DNA of 30,000 nt from NCBI GenBank assembly GCA_009746045.1, contig RPFO01001354.1, positions 70,001 through 100,000 on the forward strand. Reading direction: 5' to 3'. Numbering within the stretch: position 1 is the stretch's first letter; the number at the start of each line of letters is the position of its first letter. Position numbers and translations under genes: made by a program. Below the pieces are notes generated by a model. The model worked only from the letters and a program-made list of their open reading frames with translations. It was not told where the DNA came from and made no database searches. Positions 10,701 to 18,127 of this stretch are shown here, piece after piece. Origin of the DNA: Mesostigma viride (taxonomy: Eukaryota; Streptophyta; Mesostigmatophyceae; Mesostigmatales; Mesostigmataceae).

Positions 10701-12786
10701 GGGGTGCATCAAGTTTATTTCACCTGCCCTACGAGTACTTGCGTACTCCTAAACTCACATGGTATGATATCACATGGTAGTAAACTCACATGGTATGATA
10801 TCACATGGAAGTAAACTCACATGGTACGACATCACATGGTAGTAAACTCGCATGGTACGACATCACATGGTAGTAAACTCACATGGTACGACATCACATG
10901 GAAGTAAACTCGCATGGTACGACATCACATGGTAGTAAACTCACATGGTACGACATCACATGGTAGTAAACTCACATGGTACGACATCACATGGTAGTAA
11001 ACTCACATGGTACGACATCACACGGTAGTAAACTCACATGGTACGACATCACATGGTAGTAAACTCACATGGTACGACATCACATGGTAGTAAACTCACA
11101 TGGTACGACATCACACGGTAGTAAACTCACATGGTATGATATCACATGGTAGTAAACTCACATGGTATGATATCACATGGTAGTAAACTCACATGGTACG
11201 ACATCACATGGAAGTAAACTCGCATGGTACGACATCACATGGTAGTAAACTCACATGGTACGACATCACATGGTAGTAAACTCACATGGTACGACATCAC
11301 ATGGTAGTAAACTCACATGGTACGACATCACACGGTAGTAAACTCACATGGTACGATATCACATAGTAGTAAACTCACATGGTATGATACCACATGGTAG
11401 TAAATATCTCATGGGGCTGCAAGTGCCCTGGTGCACCTAGAGCAAGGGTCGTTTACATTCCCACCCTTGCAGGAAGTAGCTTAGAATGTATGATAGGCCA
11501 TATGCCCCTTCTCTGGGCTATGTGCTACATATACTCCCAACGGAGTTATGTTCCTAATTAATTAATTAATTAATTAATGGTAGTAAACTCACATGGTACG
11601 ATATCACATGGTAGTAAACTCACATGGTACGACATCACATGCGTACTCTACTCACATGGTAACGTGCCTGGCCTGCGCAATATGCTGGCATTGGGGGGGA
11701 GGAATAGCCAACTGCCATGCCTGCCCCTGGGTGTTTTCAGGGTGTTGTCACGGCCGTTTGCCATGCCATGGCTGCCCCATGAGCCCGTCAATGCTACCAT
11801 AGCGGACAGCGAGTGTTCCACGTTACGGGCGCCTGCAGCTAAGTTTCGCTGCTAGGATCTGCACAGCTATCCCCCCCGGTGCATGCCCTACCATATTGGG
11901 TTGTTTGGATGTTTATTGGTATTTGGTGCATAGGTTTCATTGTTTTCCTTCACCAGCACGTGCTCATCCCGCGAACACTGGTTGTAGCTGCGAGGTTGGT
12001 GCCAGCACCCGGCACCGTACATACAGTTGTACGAGGCAGTGCCGGCACGGTACACACACTGCCGTCGGTGGGAGTGCGTGTGGCTGTCAGCTAGTGCCTG
12101 CAGGATAGTAAGCTCGTAGGCTGGTCACGTGAGCAGTACGGTGCCAGCACGGTACGCACTACGCACGGCAACCTGTGTAGGTACTATCTGGAAGGCAAGG
12201 CACTATTAAGAAGGCAAGGTACTGTTCGAAGGCAAGGTACTGTTTTGGAAGGCAGGGCATTTAACAACCGCTTGGTACCAGTATGTGTGGATGTTGGATT
12301 CTCCTACGTATTTTCGTGTCGTGATCGCCTGCCGAGACAAGCCAGATGTCCACGGTTTCCTTCCTGTGCCGCGCATCCTCCTCTTGGATGACCATGTGCG
12401 CCTGTGTGGTTGACGTATGACCCGCCTGCCTACTGTCCGTGATGGGTCTATACCCTGCCACACGCTCCCTCGGGGACGTGCATCGTTCTCTTCACTAACC
12501 TGCTGTTTATGATTCCTACCGCCGCCCCGTGCTCCCTCTGCGTTTATAATTCCAGCGGCTCGGCCCGAGAGCGGAGATCCGGGGCAGCAGTGGCAGCGCC
12601 GCAGAGCGGCAGTCGTTGGCCACCGACATCACAATGCAAATCATTTCATCCATGGGGGAAAAGCCGTCGATGTGGCAGCGACCACCAGAGAGTCCTGAGT
12701 GTGAGCAAGATTTAGAAGAAGGGACGACAGGGACTAAGGGCTCTGCTGATAAAGGCGATGCCATGGCTCGCCCGTCCGCACGGTAG
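1697..12786 (+). CDS. Nucleotide-sugar transporter, TPT/KVAG-type (SLC35-like), 8 exons
   Basis: This is a multi-span membrane antiporter of the plant nucleotide-sugar/triose-phosphate translocator family, which in plants exchanges a UDP- or GDP-sugar for the nucleotide monophosphate across Golgi or ER membranes. I assembled exons 1697-1796, 2574-2662, 5299-5458, 5978-6141, 8095-8151, 9082-9347, 10182-10272 and 12556-12786. All introns are GT-AG, all phases match, and the product is 385 residues. Family landmarks in order are an N-terminal WWFFNVLTVILNKY span, IVLGNLSLRFVPVSFMQTVK, SFTPAS, LVPVIGGIFLTSVTEVSF, TSTKTILAE, HGKYKFDSINT, LNFSIFFVI, TFNVAGNMKTAVA and RNPISLVNGLGCAITLVGC. The spacing matches plant proteins of about 340 residues. 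The tail encoded by exon 8 is hydrophilic and specific to this gene. The lysine of the diagnostic motif is followed by Thr, so the exact clade and substrate are open. ATG 1697 is chosen because it directly precedes the first membrane span. The assignment to the family is confident; the substrate is not. Confidence 0.9.
1797..2573 (+). other. Intron 1 of the sugar transporter
   Basis: The 777-bp intron has GTGTGT at its donor and CACTGACAG at its acceptor. Near its 3' end, a roughly 25-30 bp degenerate repeat around GGCTCCTGTGT recurs about three times between 2360 and 2440. A (CA)n run occupies 2548-2567. A degraded copy of the exon 2 beginning lies at 2467-2499. Confidence 0.7.
2574..2662 (+). 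CDS. Sugar-transporter exon 2
   Basis: The exon encodes VYEFHFPLTLSTIHFVVSS followed by IGAFVVIKVLK, corresponding to the second span and the IKVLK end seen in plant homologues. The acceptor is GACAG|TCTAC and the donor is AAG|GTGGGT, leaving phase 0. Confidence 0.88.
2951..3042. repeat. 10-bp tandem repeat (CAGCATTTCT)n
   Basis: About nine units of CAGCATTTCT lie in tandem with a few substitutions, between a purine-rich tract and a degraded copy of the exon 2 end. The repeat is intronic, and the open frames through it are by-products. Confidence 0.9.
3235..4182. repeat. Heptamer satellite (AACACAC)n
   Basis: This is nearly 950 bp of AACACAC units. Scattered variant units (AACACTC, AACACTT, AACGCAC, AACACGC) cluster at 3507-3590, 3660-3705 and 4040-4150. 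The left half (3235-3500) is almost perfectly homogeneous while the right half carries variants, which implies separate expansion events. The long open frames on both strands (HNTQHTT on +, VVCCVLC on -) arise because the unit contains no stop codon in any frame. Confidence 0.97.
5165..5298. repeat. 35-bp tandem repeat adjoining the exon 3 acceptor
   Basis: Between three and four units are built around CATACCCCACCCAACACCA and CTCCACCAATCG. The last unit runs directly into the real acceptor, so ACCCAACACCAG before exon 3 is itself a repeat unit in which AAACTCC has become AGCTCAAG. Confidence 0.85.
5299..5458 (+). CDS. Sugar-transporter exon 3
   Basis: The exon begins with LKPMVVVERRDHVRRILPM and continues through IVLGNLSLRFVPVSFMQTVK to SFTPAS, a strongly conserved core of the family. 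The acceptor is ACACCAG|CTC in phase 0 and the donor is ACAG|GTTGGT in phase 1. Confidence 0.93.
5459..5977 (+). other. Intron 3 of the sugar transporter
   Basis: The 519-bp intron contains two degraded copies of the exon 3 donor neighbourhood, recognised by GGTGGTGACGGCTGCTAGG at 5625-5658 and by GGTGAGTGGCGGCTGTTATG at 5785-5822. A pyrimidine-rich tract of about 120 bp precedes the exon 4 acceptor. Confidence 0.7.
5978..6141 (+). CDS. Sugar-transporter exon 4
   Basis: The exon encodes VFLQWLVWKKRFHPHVYWS, then LVPVIGGIFLTSVTEVSF and AGFLAAFFGCFVTSTK, all highly conserved in plant relatives. The acceptor is CTATCAG|TC, completing the split codon from exon 3. The donor is AAG|GTGGGT in phase 0. 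Confidence 0.94.
6142..8094 (+). other. Intron 4, with repeated exon 4-end copies and a 29-bp minisatellite
   Basis: This 1.95-kb intron holds four decaying copies of the exon 4 end plus donor (6614-6676, 6745-6800, 6908-6957, 7658-7703). It also has a possible decayed retroelement between about 6240 and 6560 that ends in a TTATC/TATAT-rich tail, a CATTGAGCATATCCTTGCG repeat at 6997-7080 and the 29-bp minisatellite. Confidence 0.7.
7175..7560. repeat. 29-bp minisatellite
   Basis: About thirteen units are recognised by CTGTTCAAGATGACGCTATT followed by CCCTCGGAA. Units differ at fixed positions (GATGAC or GACGAC, CGGAAC or CGAAAC, ACTGTT or ACGGTT), which gives internal variants useful for tracing expansion. 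The array lies within intron 4. Confidence 0.93.
8095..8151 (+). CDS. Sugar-transporter exon 5
   Basis: This short 57-bp exon encodes TILAEVLLHGKYKFDSINT, which matches the family segment after TSTK. The acceptor is CCACCAG|ACG and the donor is ACG|GTGCGT, both in phase 0. Confidence 0.93.
8152..9081 (+). other. Intron 5 of the sugar transporter
   Basis: The 930-bp intron contains a degraded second copy of exon 5 just 48 bp downstream (8155-8205), a (CA)n run at about 8440-8496, and three degraded copies of the exon 6 acceptor region (8661-8700, 8750-8796, 8885-8925). A run of eleven or so C lies at 8829-8840. Confidence 0.7.
9082..9347 (+). CDS. Sugar-transporter exon 6
   Basis: The exon runs from VFYMAPIATLLLAPPALLLE through a variable loop (residues about 210-230) to LNFSIFFVIHTTSAITF and NVAGNMKTAVAIAIS. 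It includes the diagnostic lysine motif. The acceptor is CTCCCAG|GTG and the donor is TCTTG|GTATGG, which splits a Trp codon (phase 2) that exon 7 completes. Confidence 0.94.
9348..10181 (+). other. Intron 6 of the sugar transporter
   Basis: The 834-bp intron contains a degraded copy of the exon 6 end and donor at 9463-9530. A TTAGGTTAGCC direct repeat lies at 9757-9805. Direct repeats of ATCGGTGGCTATCTGTGCTT occur at 10024 and 10085, each followed by CCTGGTGGCTA. Confidence 0.7.
10182..10272 (+). CDS. Sugar-transporter exon 7
   Basis: The exon completes a split Trp codon and encodes LIFRNPISLVNGLGCAITLV followed by GCTVYGAVRQ, the last membrane span of the family. The acceptor is ATATCGCAG|G and the donor is CAG|GTCAGT in phase 0. 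Confidence 0.94.
10745..11404. repeat. 31-bp minisatellite, left part
   Basis: About 21 units of 31 bp are recognised by ACTCACATGGTACGACATC followed by ACATGGTAGTAA. Variant units (TATGAT versus TACGAC, GAAG versus GTAG, ACACGG versus ACATGG) recur in the same order, which suggests multi-unit duplication. A retroelement at 11405-11576 splits the array, which continues at 11577. Confidence 0.95.
11405..11576 (+). mobile_element. 5'-truncated non-LTR element (family A) in the minisatellite
   Basis: The 172-bp insertion contains the family A 3' end: GCAAGTGCCCTGGTGCACCT, TTCCCACCCTTGCA, ATATGCCCCTTCTC, the ACTCCCAACGGAGT hairpin at 11533-11546, and an (AATT)n tail. Flanking copies of ATGGTAGTAAA at 11394-11404 and 11577-11587 form an apparent 11-bp target duplication. 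Because the host is a tandem array containing this motif, the duplication alone would be weak evidence. The element closely matches those ending at 17330 and 27593. Confidence 0.85.
11577..11650. repeat. 31-bp minisatellite, right remnant
   Basis: About two further units of the 31-bp repeat continue directly after the inserted element. The array then decays into CACATGCGTACTCTACTCAC. Confidence 0.9.
12556..12786 (+). CDS. Sugar-transporter exon 8 (C-terminal tail and stop)
   Basis: This predicted terminal exon opens with RLGPRAEIRGSSGSAAERQS and ends KGDAMARPSAR before TAG at 12784-12786. It is chosen because the acceptor TAATTCCAG|CGG lies in the required phase 0 and the frame stays open for 76 codons. 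The encoded tail is hydrophilic, as expected for a cytosolic C-terminus after the last span. It has no family match that I recognise, so it is the least certain exon. Confidence 0.6.
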   Translation, partial: RLGPRAEIRGSSGSAAERQSLATDITMQIISSMGEKPSMWQRPPESPECEQDLEEGTTGTKGSADKGDAMARPSAR

Positions 12787-13602
12787 TTAGGCAGACGTTC
12801 TAAGCTTCTAGGTTAATTATATAGTAGTGTACTTGCCTTACCGATTTGGAGGGGGGGCAGTCCTAATGGTAGCTTTCTTTAAATTTATTGATTTACCCGT
12901 GCAGTCGGGGTAAAATTGGCTCTTTTTGTCAAATTGGCAACTTGTTGGAGGGCGGGGGCCGCGATTTCTTTTATTTATTTATTTATTTTATTCTTTTTTC
13001 TTTTCACTTTACTTGTTCTTCTTGTCATTCTTATGTAGGCCTATTTAACAATTTTGTATTCTCATACATATGTAATTTGTTCTTCTTCTCATTTCATTGT
13101 TATCAATATTTTATTACTTTATTCTTTATTTTTTACTTTTTACTTTTTACTTCTTTATTGCATTCCTTTTTTCTCTCCTTTACCACTTCTCTTTGTGCCT
13201 TCACTCCTCTTTATTACTCTCACTGTTATGTTCATCCTGTCAATTTTTTCACTGCCTACCCCTTTTCACCTTACACTTTTTCATTGGAGTGAGCTGGGCA
13301 CGAGGCTTTAGACCCTGTTGGATAGGAGACCCCCGGCCGGGCACCATGGGCGCTTAAACATCGAACTCCTGACCCATTCTCCAACATCGCCTGTGCCTCA
13401 CCACATCCCAGCAATGACCTCTTTCTTTATTCCATTTTTTTGTTATTATTATTACTCTTTACTTTGTCTTAATGTATTATTGTTCGTATTATTACTATTT
13501 ACATTTTCTTTTCTTTTTTCTTTTTTCTTTTTTCTTTTTTCTTTTTTCTTTTTCTCTTTGTAATACATGCTCCTTACATTTTCTTTTAGCCCCTTCGTGT
13601 AT
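12787..13602. other. T-rich intergenic stretch with a GC-rich island
   Basis: The stretch from 12960 to 13565 is strongly T-rich on the + strand, with TTTA runs at 12970-12990 and a (CTTTTTT)n run at about 13508-13556. It is interrupted by a GC-rich island at about 13275-13400 that contains a possible decayed T-arm motif on the minus strand (GGAGTTCGATG). I see no credible gene; the open frames are Phe/Leu-rich by composition only. Confidence 0.6.
13508..13558. repeat. (CTTTTTT)n microsatellite
   Basis: Seven or so tandem CTTTTTT units lie inside the T-rich region. The unit is seven bases long, like the intron 2 heptamer, but the sequence is unrelated. Confidence 0.85.
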
Positions 13603-13675
13603 TCTGATCAGGCACTCCGCAAAGGTGAAAACCATTTGCGTTCAGTGCCGGGCCGCGGAAAACGCGGAAAAACGT
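13603..13675 (-). mobile_element. 5'-truncated SINE-like copy (family S)
   Basis: These 73 bp match, in reverse orientation, the 3' end of the elements at 18128-18380 and 26972-27232, including GCAAAGGTGAAAACC and the terminal TGATCAG. The copy is flanked by an 11-bp duplication CCTTCGTGTAT at 13592-13602 and 13676-13686. A 5'-truncated copy with target duplications is what target-primed reverse transcription produces. Confidence 0.85.
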
Positions 13676-13918
13676 CCTTCGTGTATGTGTGTATGCGTTC
13701 CCTCTTAATTTTCCTTCTTGGTTTTAGTTGTTTTTGTTGTTGGTGGTGGTGACCAGTGGTGGTGTGTGTGTATGTGTATGTGTGTGTATATTTCCCCTAT
13801 CAACCTTTCTTGTTACCCTCTGCCTCCCTCCATGCAGGTCTTCCTAGAGATAGCCACGCGGCTCCCGCGGCCTTCGTGTCTTTCCTCTCAGACAACTACC
13901 CTAGTCCTTCCACGGCGT

Positions 13919-13957
13919 TGGATCGCCATGCGTCCAGGCACAGTTGTCTCACTTCAT
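13919..13957 (-). repeat. Dispersed repeat shared with 23060-23098
   Basis: In reverse orientation this segment reads AATGAAGTGAGACAACTGTG followed by CCTGGACGCATGGCGATCC. It matches 23060-23098 with only a few substitutions. The partner copy directly precedes the CCGA microsatellite there. Confidence 0.8.
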
Positions 13958-13970
13958 TAATTAAGAGGTA

Positions 13971-14049
13971 AAAATTAAATTAAATAAAATTATAACAGGC
14001 CTCCGTGGGGAGGTCATGTAGCACATATTGCATGATGGATGGGGTGGAG
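13971..14049 (-). mobile_element. Very short 5'-truncated LINE 3' end
   Basis: Read on the minus strand, this 79-bp segment contains ATATGTGCTACATGACC, the hairpin CCTCCCCACGGAGG (14000-14013 on +) and a TTTAATTTAATTTTT tail. It therefore matches the 3' end of the LINE ending at 17451. It is flanked by perfect 11-bp copies of ATTAAGAGGTA at 13960-13970 and 14050-14060. Confidence 0.87.
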
Positions 14050-14096
14050 ATTAAGAGGTACCTTGAAATGAAATTAGAGGTGCCCATGCCTCTATC

Positions 14097-15335
14097 TATT
14101 CAGACCTGGCTGGACTGTCTGGGCTTGGAGGCGCAGGCGGTGGGGTTGGAGATTAGTGTCAAAAGTGAGGCTATGGTGATTGGTAACCATTGGCGTCACT
14201 GCCGCTAAGGCAGCCATGCCTAGAATGTTGCCTAGCTGTGCCAACACACCTAGTCACGTGCCGCCAACGCACGGTACACAACCAGCCATAGCCTAGTCCT
14301 AGTACAGCCATGCTACGCCCTGGCTATGTTCAGATTACTTGCCCACGCTCCTTGCTATGATATGCTCACATGGGTCTTATTGCACCCACAGTTTGCCGGA
14401 TCGTTAGCCTGTCCTTTTAGCTAGCCGCGCCCGATTGCAGCTGTGGCATGCCTTTGGCATGAAGGAGACTGGGGGTCTCTGCCCTTTCTCCTGTAGTGCA
14501 CACACAGGGATTAAAAGCACTTCGGTGCTCCGTGACTCCCCAACGGGAGCACGAGTTTAATTAATTAATTAATGGTGATTGGGGCTTCCAGTAGCCCGCC
14601 GCTACCACGGCTGCTAGACGGGACGGAGGTCCCGTTTCGTGATCGCTTTAAACTGCTGGGGAGCATGCTTCCTGACACCGCCGCCGATGTGGACACCTGC
14701 ATCGGCCTGGCCTGGGCTCGGCACCGTTCGCTCAAAACCTACTGGCACTCAAAGGTCCTTGGCGAGCACCGCAAGTGCATGCTCCTCAAGGTCACTGGTC
14801 CTCACGGTGCTCACGTATGGCGCCGAGGCATGGACGCTCACGGACACGTACGCTGGCGGCCAAGCTAAACGGCACGGTAACCAGGATGCTCCGTCAGGCC
14901 CTGAATGTAGGGTTTTCCACGCATAGGTCTTTAGAATCTTTGTACCAGGGCATGCCTCGCATTTCGGACGAGATTAGACAGCGTAGGATAGCATCCGTAG
15001 GACATCTTGCTCGCACCAGCCAGGTAGATCGACACCGACCTCGGTCTGGCCGGCCCCCGGCGGCTTGGCCAGCCAGGGCGGCATATCCTGACCTGGCCTG
15101 GCCCCAAGGACATTCCTAAGAAGGTAGGCAAACATGTCATGACCTATATACCCACAGCAGTTGATGGCTGACCCGAGTGGTCCCAGCTCAGTTTGAACAT
15201 CGCATTCACTCCCTCTCTCTAGCTTGGACTGCTATGTAGGACAAGAAGAGGTGGAAGACCATTGTCCAGGCTCATACGCCCGCCCCTGTGGGCAAGCCCC
15301 CTCCCCCCAAGCGGAAGGGGCGCTTTGCTGAGTAG
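14097..15335 (+). pseudogene. LINE reverse transcriptase (ORF2) C-terminal remnant, broken
   Basis: The remnant encodes the region after the catalytic site of a non-LTR reverse transcriptase. Visible family landmarks are GLEISVKSEAMVIG (14139-14183), FKLLGSML after the nested insertion, VLTYGAEAWTLT near 14802-14840 in the next frame, and RRIASVGHLAR near 14970-15010 in the third frame. The gene is thus broken by an insertion at 14183 and by two frameshifts near 14795 and 14855. After about 15120 stop codons accumulate, and a faint end KPPPPKRKGRFAE precedes TAG near 15335. It lacks the endonuclease and catalytic core and cannot be functional. Confidence 0.88.
14184..14571 (+). mobile_element. 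Nested short retroelement (family B), 388 bp
   Basis: The element interrupts the LINE ORF2 exactly between flanking 11-bp copies of ATGGTGATTGG (14173-14183 and 14572-14582). The ORF2 frame resumes after it. It has no open frame, and it ends with the hairpin CTCCCCAACGGGAG (14536-14549) and a TTAATTAATTAATTAA tail. The body differs from family A, but the 3' end design is the same. It may be a SINE or a truncated LINE of another family. Confidence 0.87.
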
Positions 15336-15379
15336 AATAGGTAGGGTTTTCTAGATTAGACTAGCTTATAGAGTTAGAT

Positions 15380-17330
15380 GCCACGAGCCACGAGGTAGCC
15401 ATGGCTGTCGGAGCTCATAACTTTCACGTTTGAGCGCCGAATTCAGCTGTGAATATCACAATCGCTTCGTCTTTCTAAGACGCACATGCTGATATAATTT
15501 TCCGACGCTATTACGCAATATACGATGAGCAAACGCCTCTCGACGCAACGCAGCCTGGCGGCTGCGCTTAGCAATGAAAATACGTCTGCAGCCTCGGCTG
15601 CAGCTTCGCCAACCGGCCCAGATGGCAACGGTGACACTAGTAGTGCACTGGTGCTCGCCCAGCCTTCCGGGCTCGCCTCGCCATCAGCATCGCCTGAACC
15701 TAAGCGCAGTCGCTCTGCTGAGCCGCCCTGGGAAGAGCGCTCCTTTGACATCAACAGCCCCGGCTTCTGGCAACGCAGCGCCGGTTGGTTCATGGAAGAC
15801 TTGTTTTTCGGCAATCACGCCTCGCTTCTAGCCCTGTGCGTGCACCTCACGTCCCACAACCGTGGACGCTGGCCTGGTGATGGCCGGCTTGTCGACCCCG
15901 CCGAGGCTCTCCCAATCATCCACCGCATGAGTCGCCCCAAGCTCCAACGCTTCGCCCTCTGCTCCCTTGTTGGACGCTCCGAATCCGAGATCTGGACTCC
16001 CAAACCGCCCCCCTTCCCCTCCGAAGCCTCCATCCGCACCCTCCTCAAGGAAGCTTTCGAGCAGCACGTGACCCCTCTTGCAGCAGATGTGGCGGCAATT
16101 GGCGGCACGCTGGCTGCTGAGCTTCCCACCATCCCCACCGCCACCGCCACCCTCCTCGCCTCCACCCCCCCCCTCCACCGACTCCATCACCGCCCAGCTC
16201 CGTGACATCGACCAGCGCCTCAAGGATAATGCAATCGCTATCGAGGTCTTGCAGAACACAGCAGGCCTCACCGCCCAGGCAGTGAAGGACATTGCCGCCA
16301 AGCCAGCCCCGGCGGGCCTGGCCGGCGATGCTCCTCCCATCACGACCTGGGCGGACATGCTTAAGCAACATACCACCTCCACCACCTCCGCCGTCGCAGC
16401 CCAGCTCCAGCGGCAGACGCTTGACCTCCGCGAGGAGGCCGAGCTCGACAAGCGCAGCCTCAACGCCATACTCAAGAACTTGGACATGGAAGAAGGTGAG
16501 AATTCCGAGAAGCTTGCACGTGCGTTTGAGAGCAAAATCCTTGCACGCATGGGCCTTCTTGGTGAGATCAAGCTGACCGCCCACCGCCTCCCCCGCGCGC
16601 GGGGTAAGGCAGGGGCGCCTCCGCTTCTTCTCATCTTTGATAGCCCAGCGGACAAGATTTCGTTTCTCAGACGCCGCAAGCGGCTCGCGAATACTCCCTT
16701 CACCGTGGACGACGACTTGACCCTGGCACAGCAACAACGGCGACGGGAGCTATGGCCGACCTACACCCAGCTCCGGCAGACCAAGGCGGGCCAGCCGGTG
16801 TACTGGAAGGGGGCGGCCATCTACGTCGGCCACAAGCCCTGGCAAGCGACCCCCTCGACCACCGCGGCCCCAGCAACTCCAGCCCCAGCCTAGGGGAATA
16901 CAGCAGTAGTGTAGAATAGTTAGACAGTGGCCTTGTACATGCCCGCCTACTACAGGCACTATACCAGCTGAGGCCTAGCCTTTTTAGTCATGTACATGTG
17001 TGCCTATGATGAGCCACACTCCAGACGATGCCTAGCCTTATTTAGTAATGTTGTGCCCATGCAGGGAGTCACTCTCTGCTGAGAAGCCATGCCATAGCTC
17101 CTGTATAGCCATGATGATCTTCCCCCACATGCCACGCTCCCCCTTAACTGGGCATAGCGCGATACATCATGAGGGTGCAGGTGCCTTGGTGCACCTAGAG
17201 CAGGGGTAGCTTACATTCCCACCCTTGCATGAAGTAGCCTAGAATGTATTAAAAGCCATATGCCCCTTCTCAGGGCTATGTGCTACATCTACTCCCAACG
17301 GAGTGATGTTGATAATTAATTAATTAATTA
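15380..17330 (+). mobile_element. ORF1-only non-LTR element (family A), 1951 bp
   Basis: The element is flanked by perfect 12-bp copies of ATAGAGTTAGAT at 15368-15379 and 17331-17342. It has about 145 bp of 5' leader, one broken ORF1 (15525-16893), about 430 bp of 3' untranslated sequence, the hairpin ACTCCCAACGGAGT (17291-17304) and an (AATT)n tail. No reverse transcriptase frame lies between the duplications. It must therefore have been mobilised in trans or be an internally deleted LINE. It sits in the 3' untranslated region of the LINE at 14097. Confidence 0.85.
15525..16893 (+). pseudogene. LINE ORF1-like RNA-binding protein, one frameshift
   Basis: The frame encodes about 455 residues in two segments. 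The first (15525 to about 16170) is Ala/Ser-rich, then carries PPWEERSFDINSPGFWQRSA and LVGRSESEIWTPKPPPF. The second (about 16165-16893) begins with TDSITAQLRDIDQRLKDN, a likely coiled coil with heptad spacing. It continues to PLLLIFDSPADKISFLRRRK and a region ending YWKGAAIYVGHKPW, which resembles the RNA-binding C-terminal half of L1-type ORF1 proteins. The break lies in a run of nine C at 16165-16173; eight C would keep one frame. It may be a real mutation or an assembly error. ORF1 proteins bind element RNA and act as nucleic-acid chaperones. Confidence 0.75.
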
Positions 17331-17462
17331 ATAGAGTTAGATTAGTTCGGTTTCACGGCTTTGTCCCCCCTCCATCCATCCACGGGAATATGTGCTACAT
17401 GATCTCCCAACGGAGTCATGTTATGATTTAGTTTAATTTAATTTAATTTTAATGCCTCTATC

Positions 17463-18118
17463 GAGATATATTTTTGGAGGCGAGTTTCTACTGGCGTAAA
17501 TTTGTAGTATAACTGTACGGCAACATGCCAAGGGTGATGGAAAGTACTGAAGTCGCGCTGTGCTGTGGCTAACTTATTCTCCGCCGTCGGATTGCACCAT
17601 CGATGAGCGTCGATGCTCGTCGATGAACCCAACGCAAGCCATGTACGAAAAGAAAGTATACATAATGGCGCGAATCAGAATAATGGCGCGGCGGCAACAG
17701 GGGGCGAGTTTGGTAAGTTACAGAACTTGTAGCCTGGCGACTCCGCGTCAAGCAGTCCGCAGGTGCCGGCGTGAATAAAGTGACAATTTTGACAATAATT
17801 GACCATTTTCAAGAGAACTGGCGACAACCTGTAGTCGGGGTAAAGTATTTTTTTTTCCTGAAATGCTGCAAACAGTCGACGTACTGATCGTGCAGGTCTG
17901 AAAAACTTGCAACGCCACCTGTCAGTGCGCTGAAAAATAGTAGGCTTTGCATGTGCTTCTCATGACAGCATGCATGCATGCACTAGCTTTATAATATGCA
18001 ATTTTTGTCGCGCCTAATGGGAAGATCGCTGAGAACCACTGACACAACTTCTCTGCGGTTTCTACACATGCAGGAGATGATACTATATGGAGCTCTTTTT
18101 GTCTCCTTTTACCCAAAC
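17463..18118. other. Unassigned spacer
   Basis: I see no gene. Small features are a CGTCGATG direct repeat at 17605-17625, paired AATGGCGCG motifs at 17665 and 17682, and a run of nine T at 17849-17857. The segment separates the LINE stack from the SINE-like element. Confidence 0.5.
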
Positions 18119-18127
18119 ATATTAATC

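Larger units (their letters stand above)
10273..12555 (+). other. Intron 7, minisatellite-rich
   Basis: This 2.3-kb intron contains four roughly 45-bp repeats around AACAACAAACTTTTCGTATC at 10335-10500. An inverted partner, GATACGAAAAATAATC with CGAAAAGTTTCTTGTTATAG, lies at 10497-10540. A degraded exon 7 end with donor follows at 10633-10710, then the 31-bp minisatellite interrupted by a retroelement. Direct repeats around GGAAGGCAAGGTACT occur at about 12190-12260. Confidence 0.7.
14097..17451 (+). mobile_element. 5'-truncated LINE carrying two nested insertions
   Basis: A LINE copy truncated inside its reverse transcriptase gene is flanked by 11-bp copies of ATGCCTCTATC at 14086-14096 and 17452-17462. 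Removing the nested elements at 14184-14571 and 15380-17330, with one copy of each target duplication, leaves about 1 kb. This comprises the ORF2 end, a short 3' untranslated region, the hairpin CTCCCAACGGAG (17404-17415) and a TTTAA-rich tail (17427-17451). Confidence 0.87.

Noticed and set aside
10745-11650. CRISPR array
   Set aside because: Units are contiguous 31-bp tandem repeats without unique spacers, inside a eukaryotic intron.
13275-13400. SINE inside the T-rich region (GGAGTTCGATG on the minus strand)
   Set aside because: There is no A-box at a sensible distance, no target duplications and no second copy in the window.
13054-13563. Phe/Leu/Tyr-rich frames resembling membrane proteins
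   Set aside because: The DNA is a T-rich low-complexity tract, and the hydrophobicity is only a result of T-rich codons.
15828-16737. Long minus-strand frames of 291 and 230 residues
   Set aside because: They are antisense to the LINE ORF1, Gly/Val-rich through composition, with no recognisable domain.
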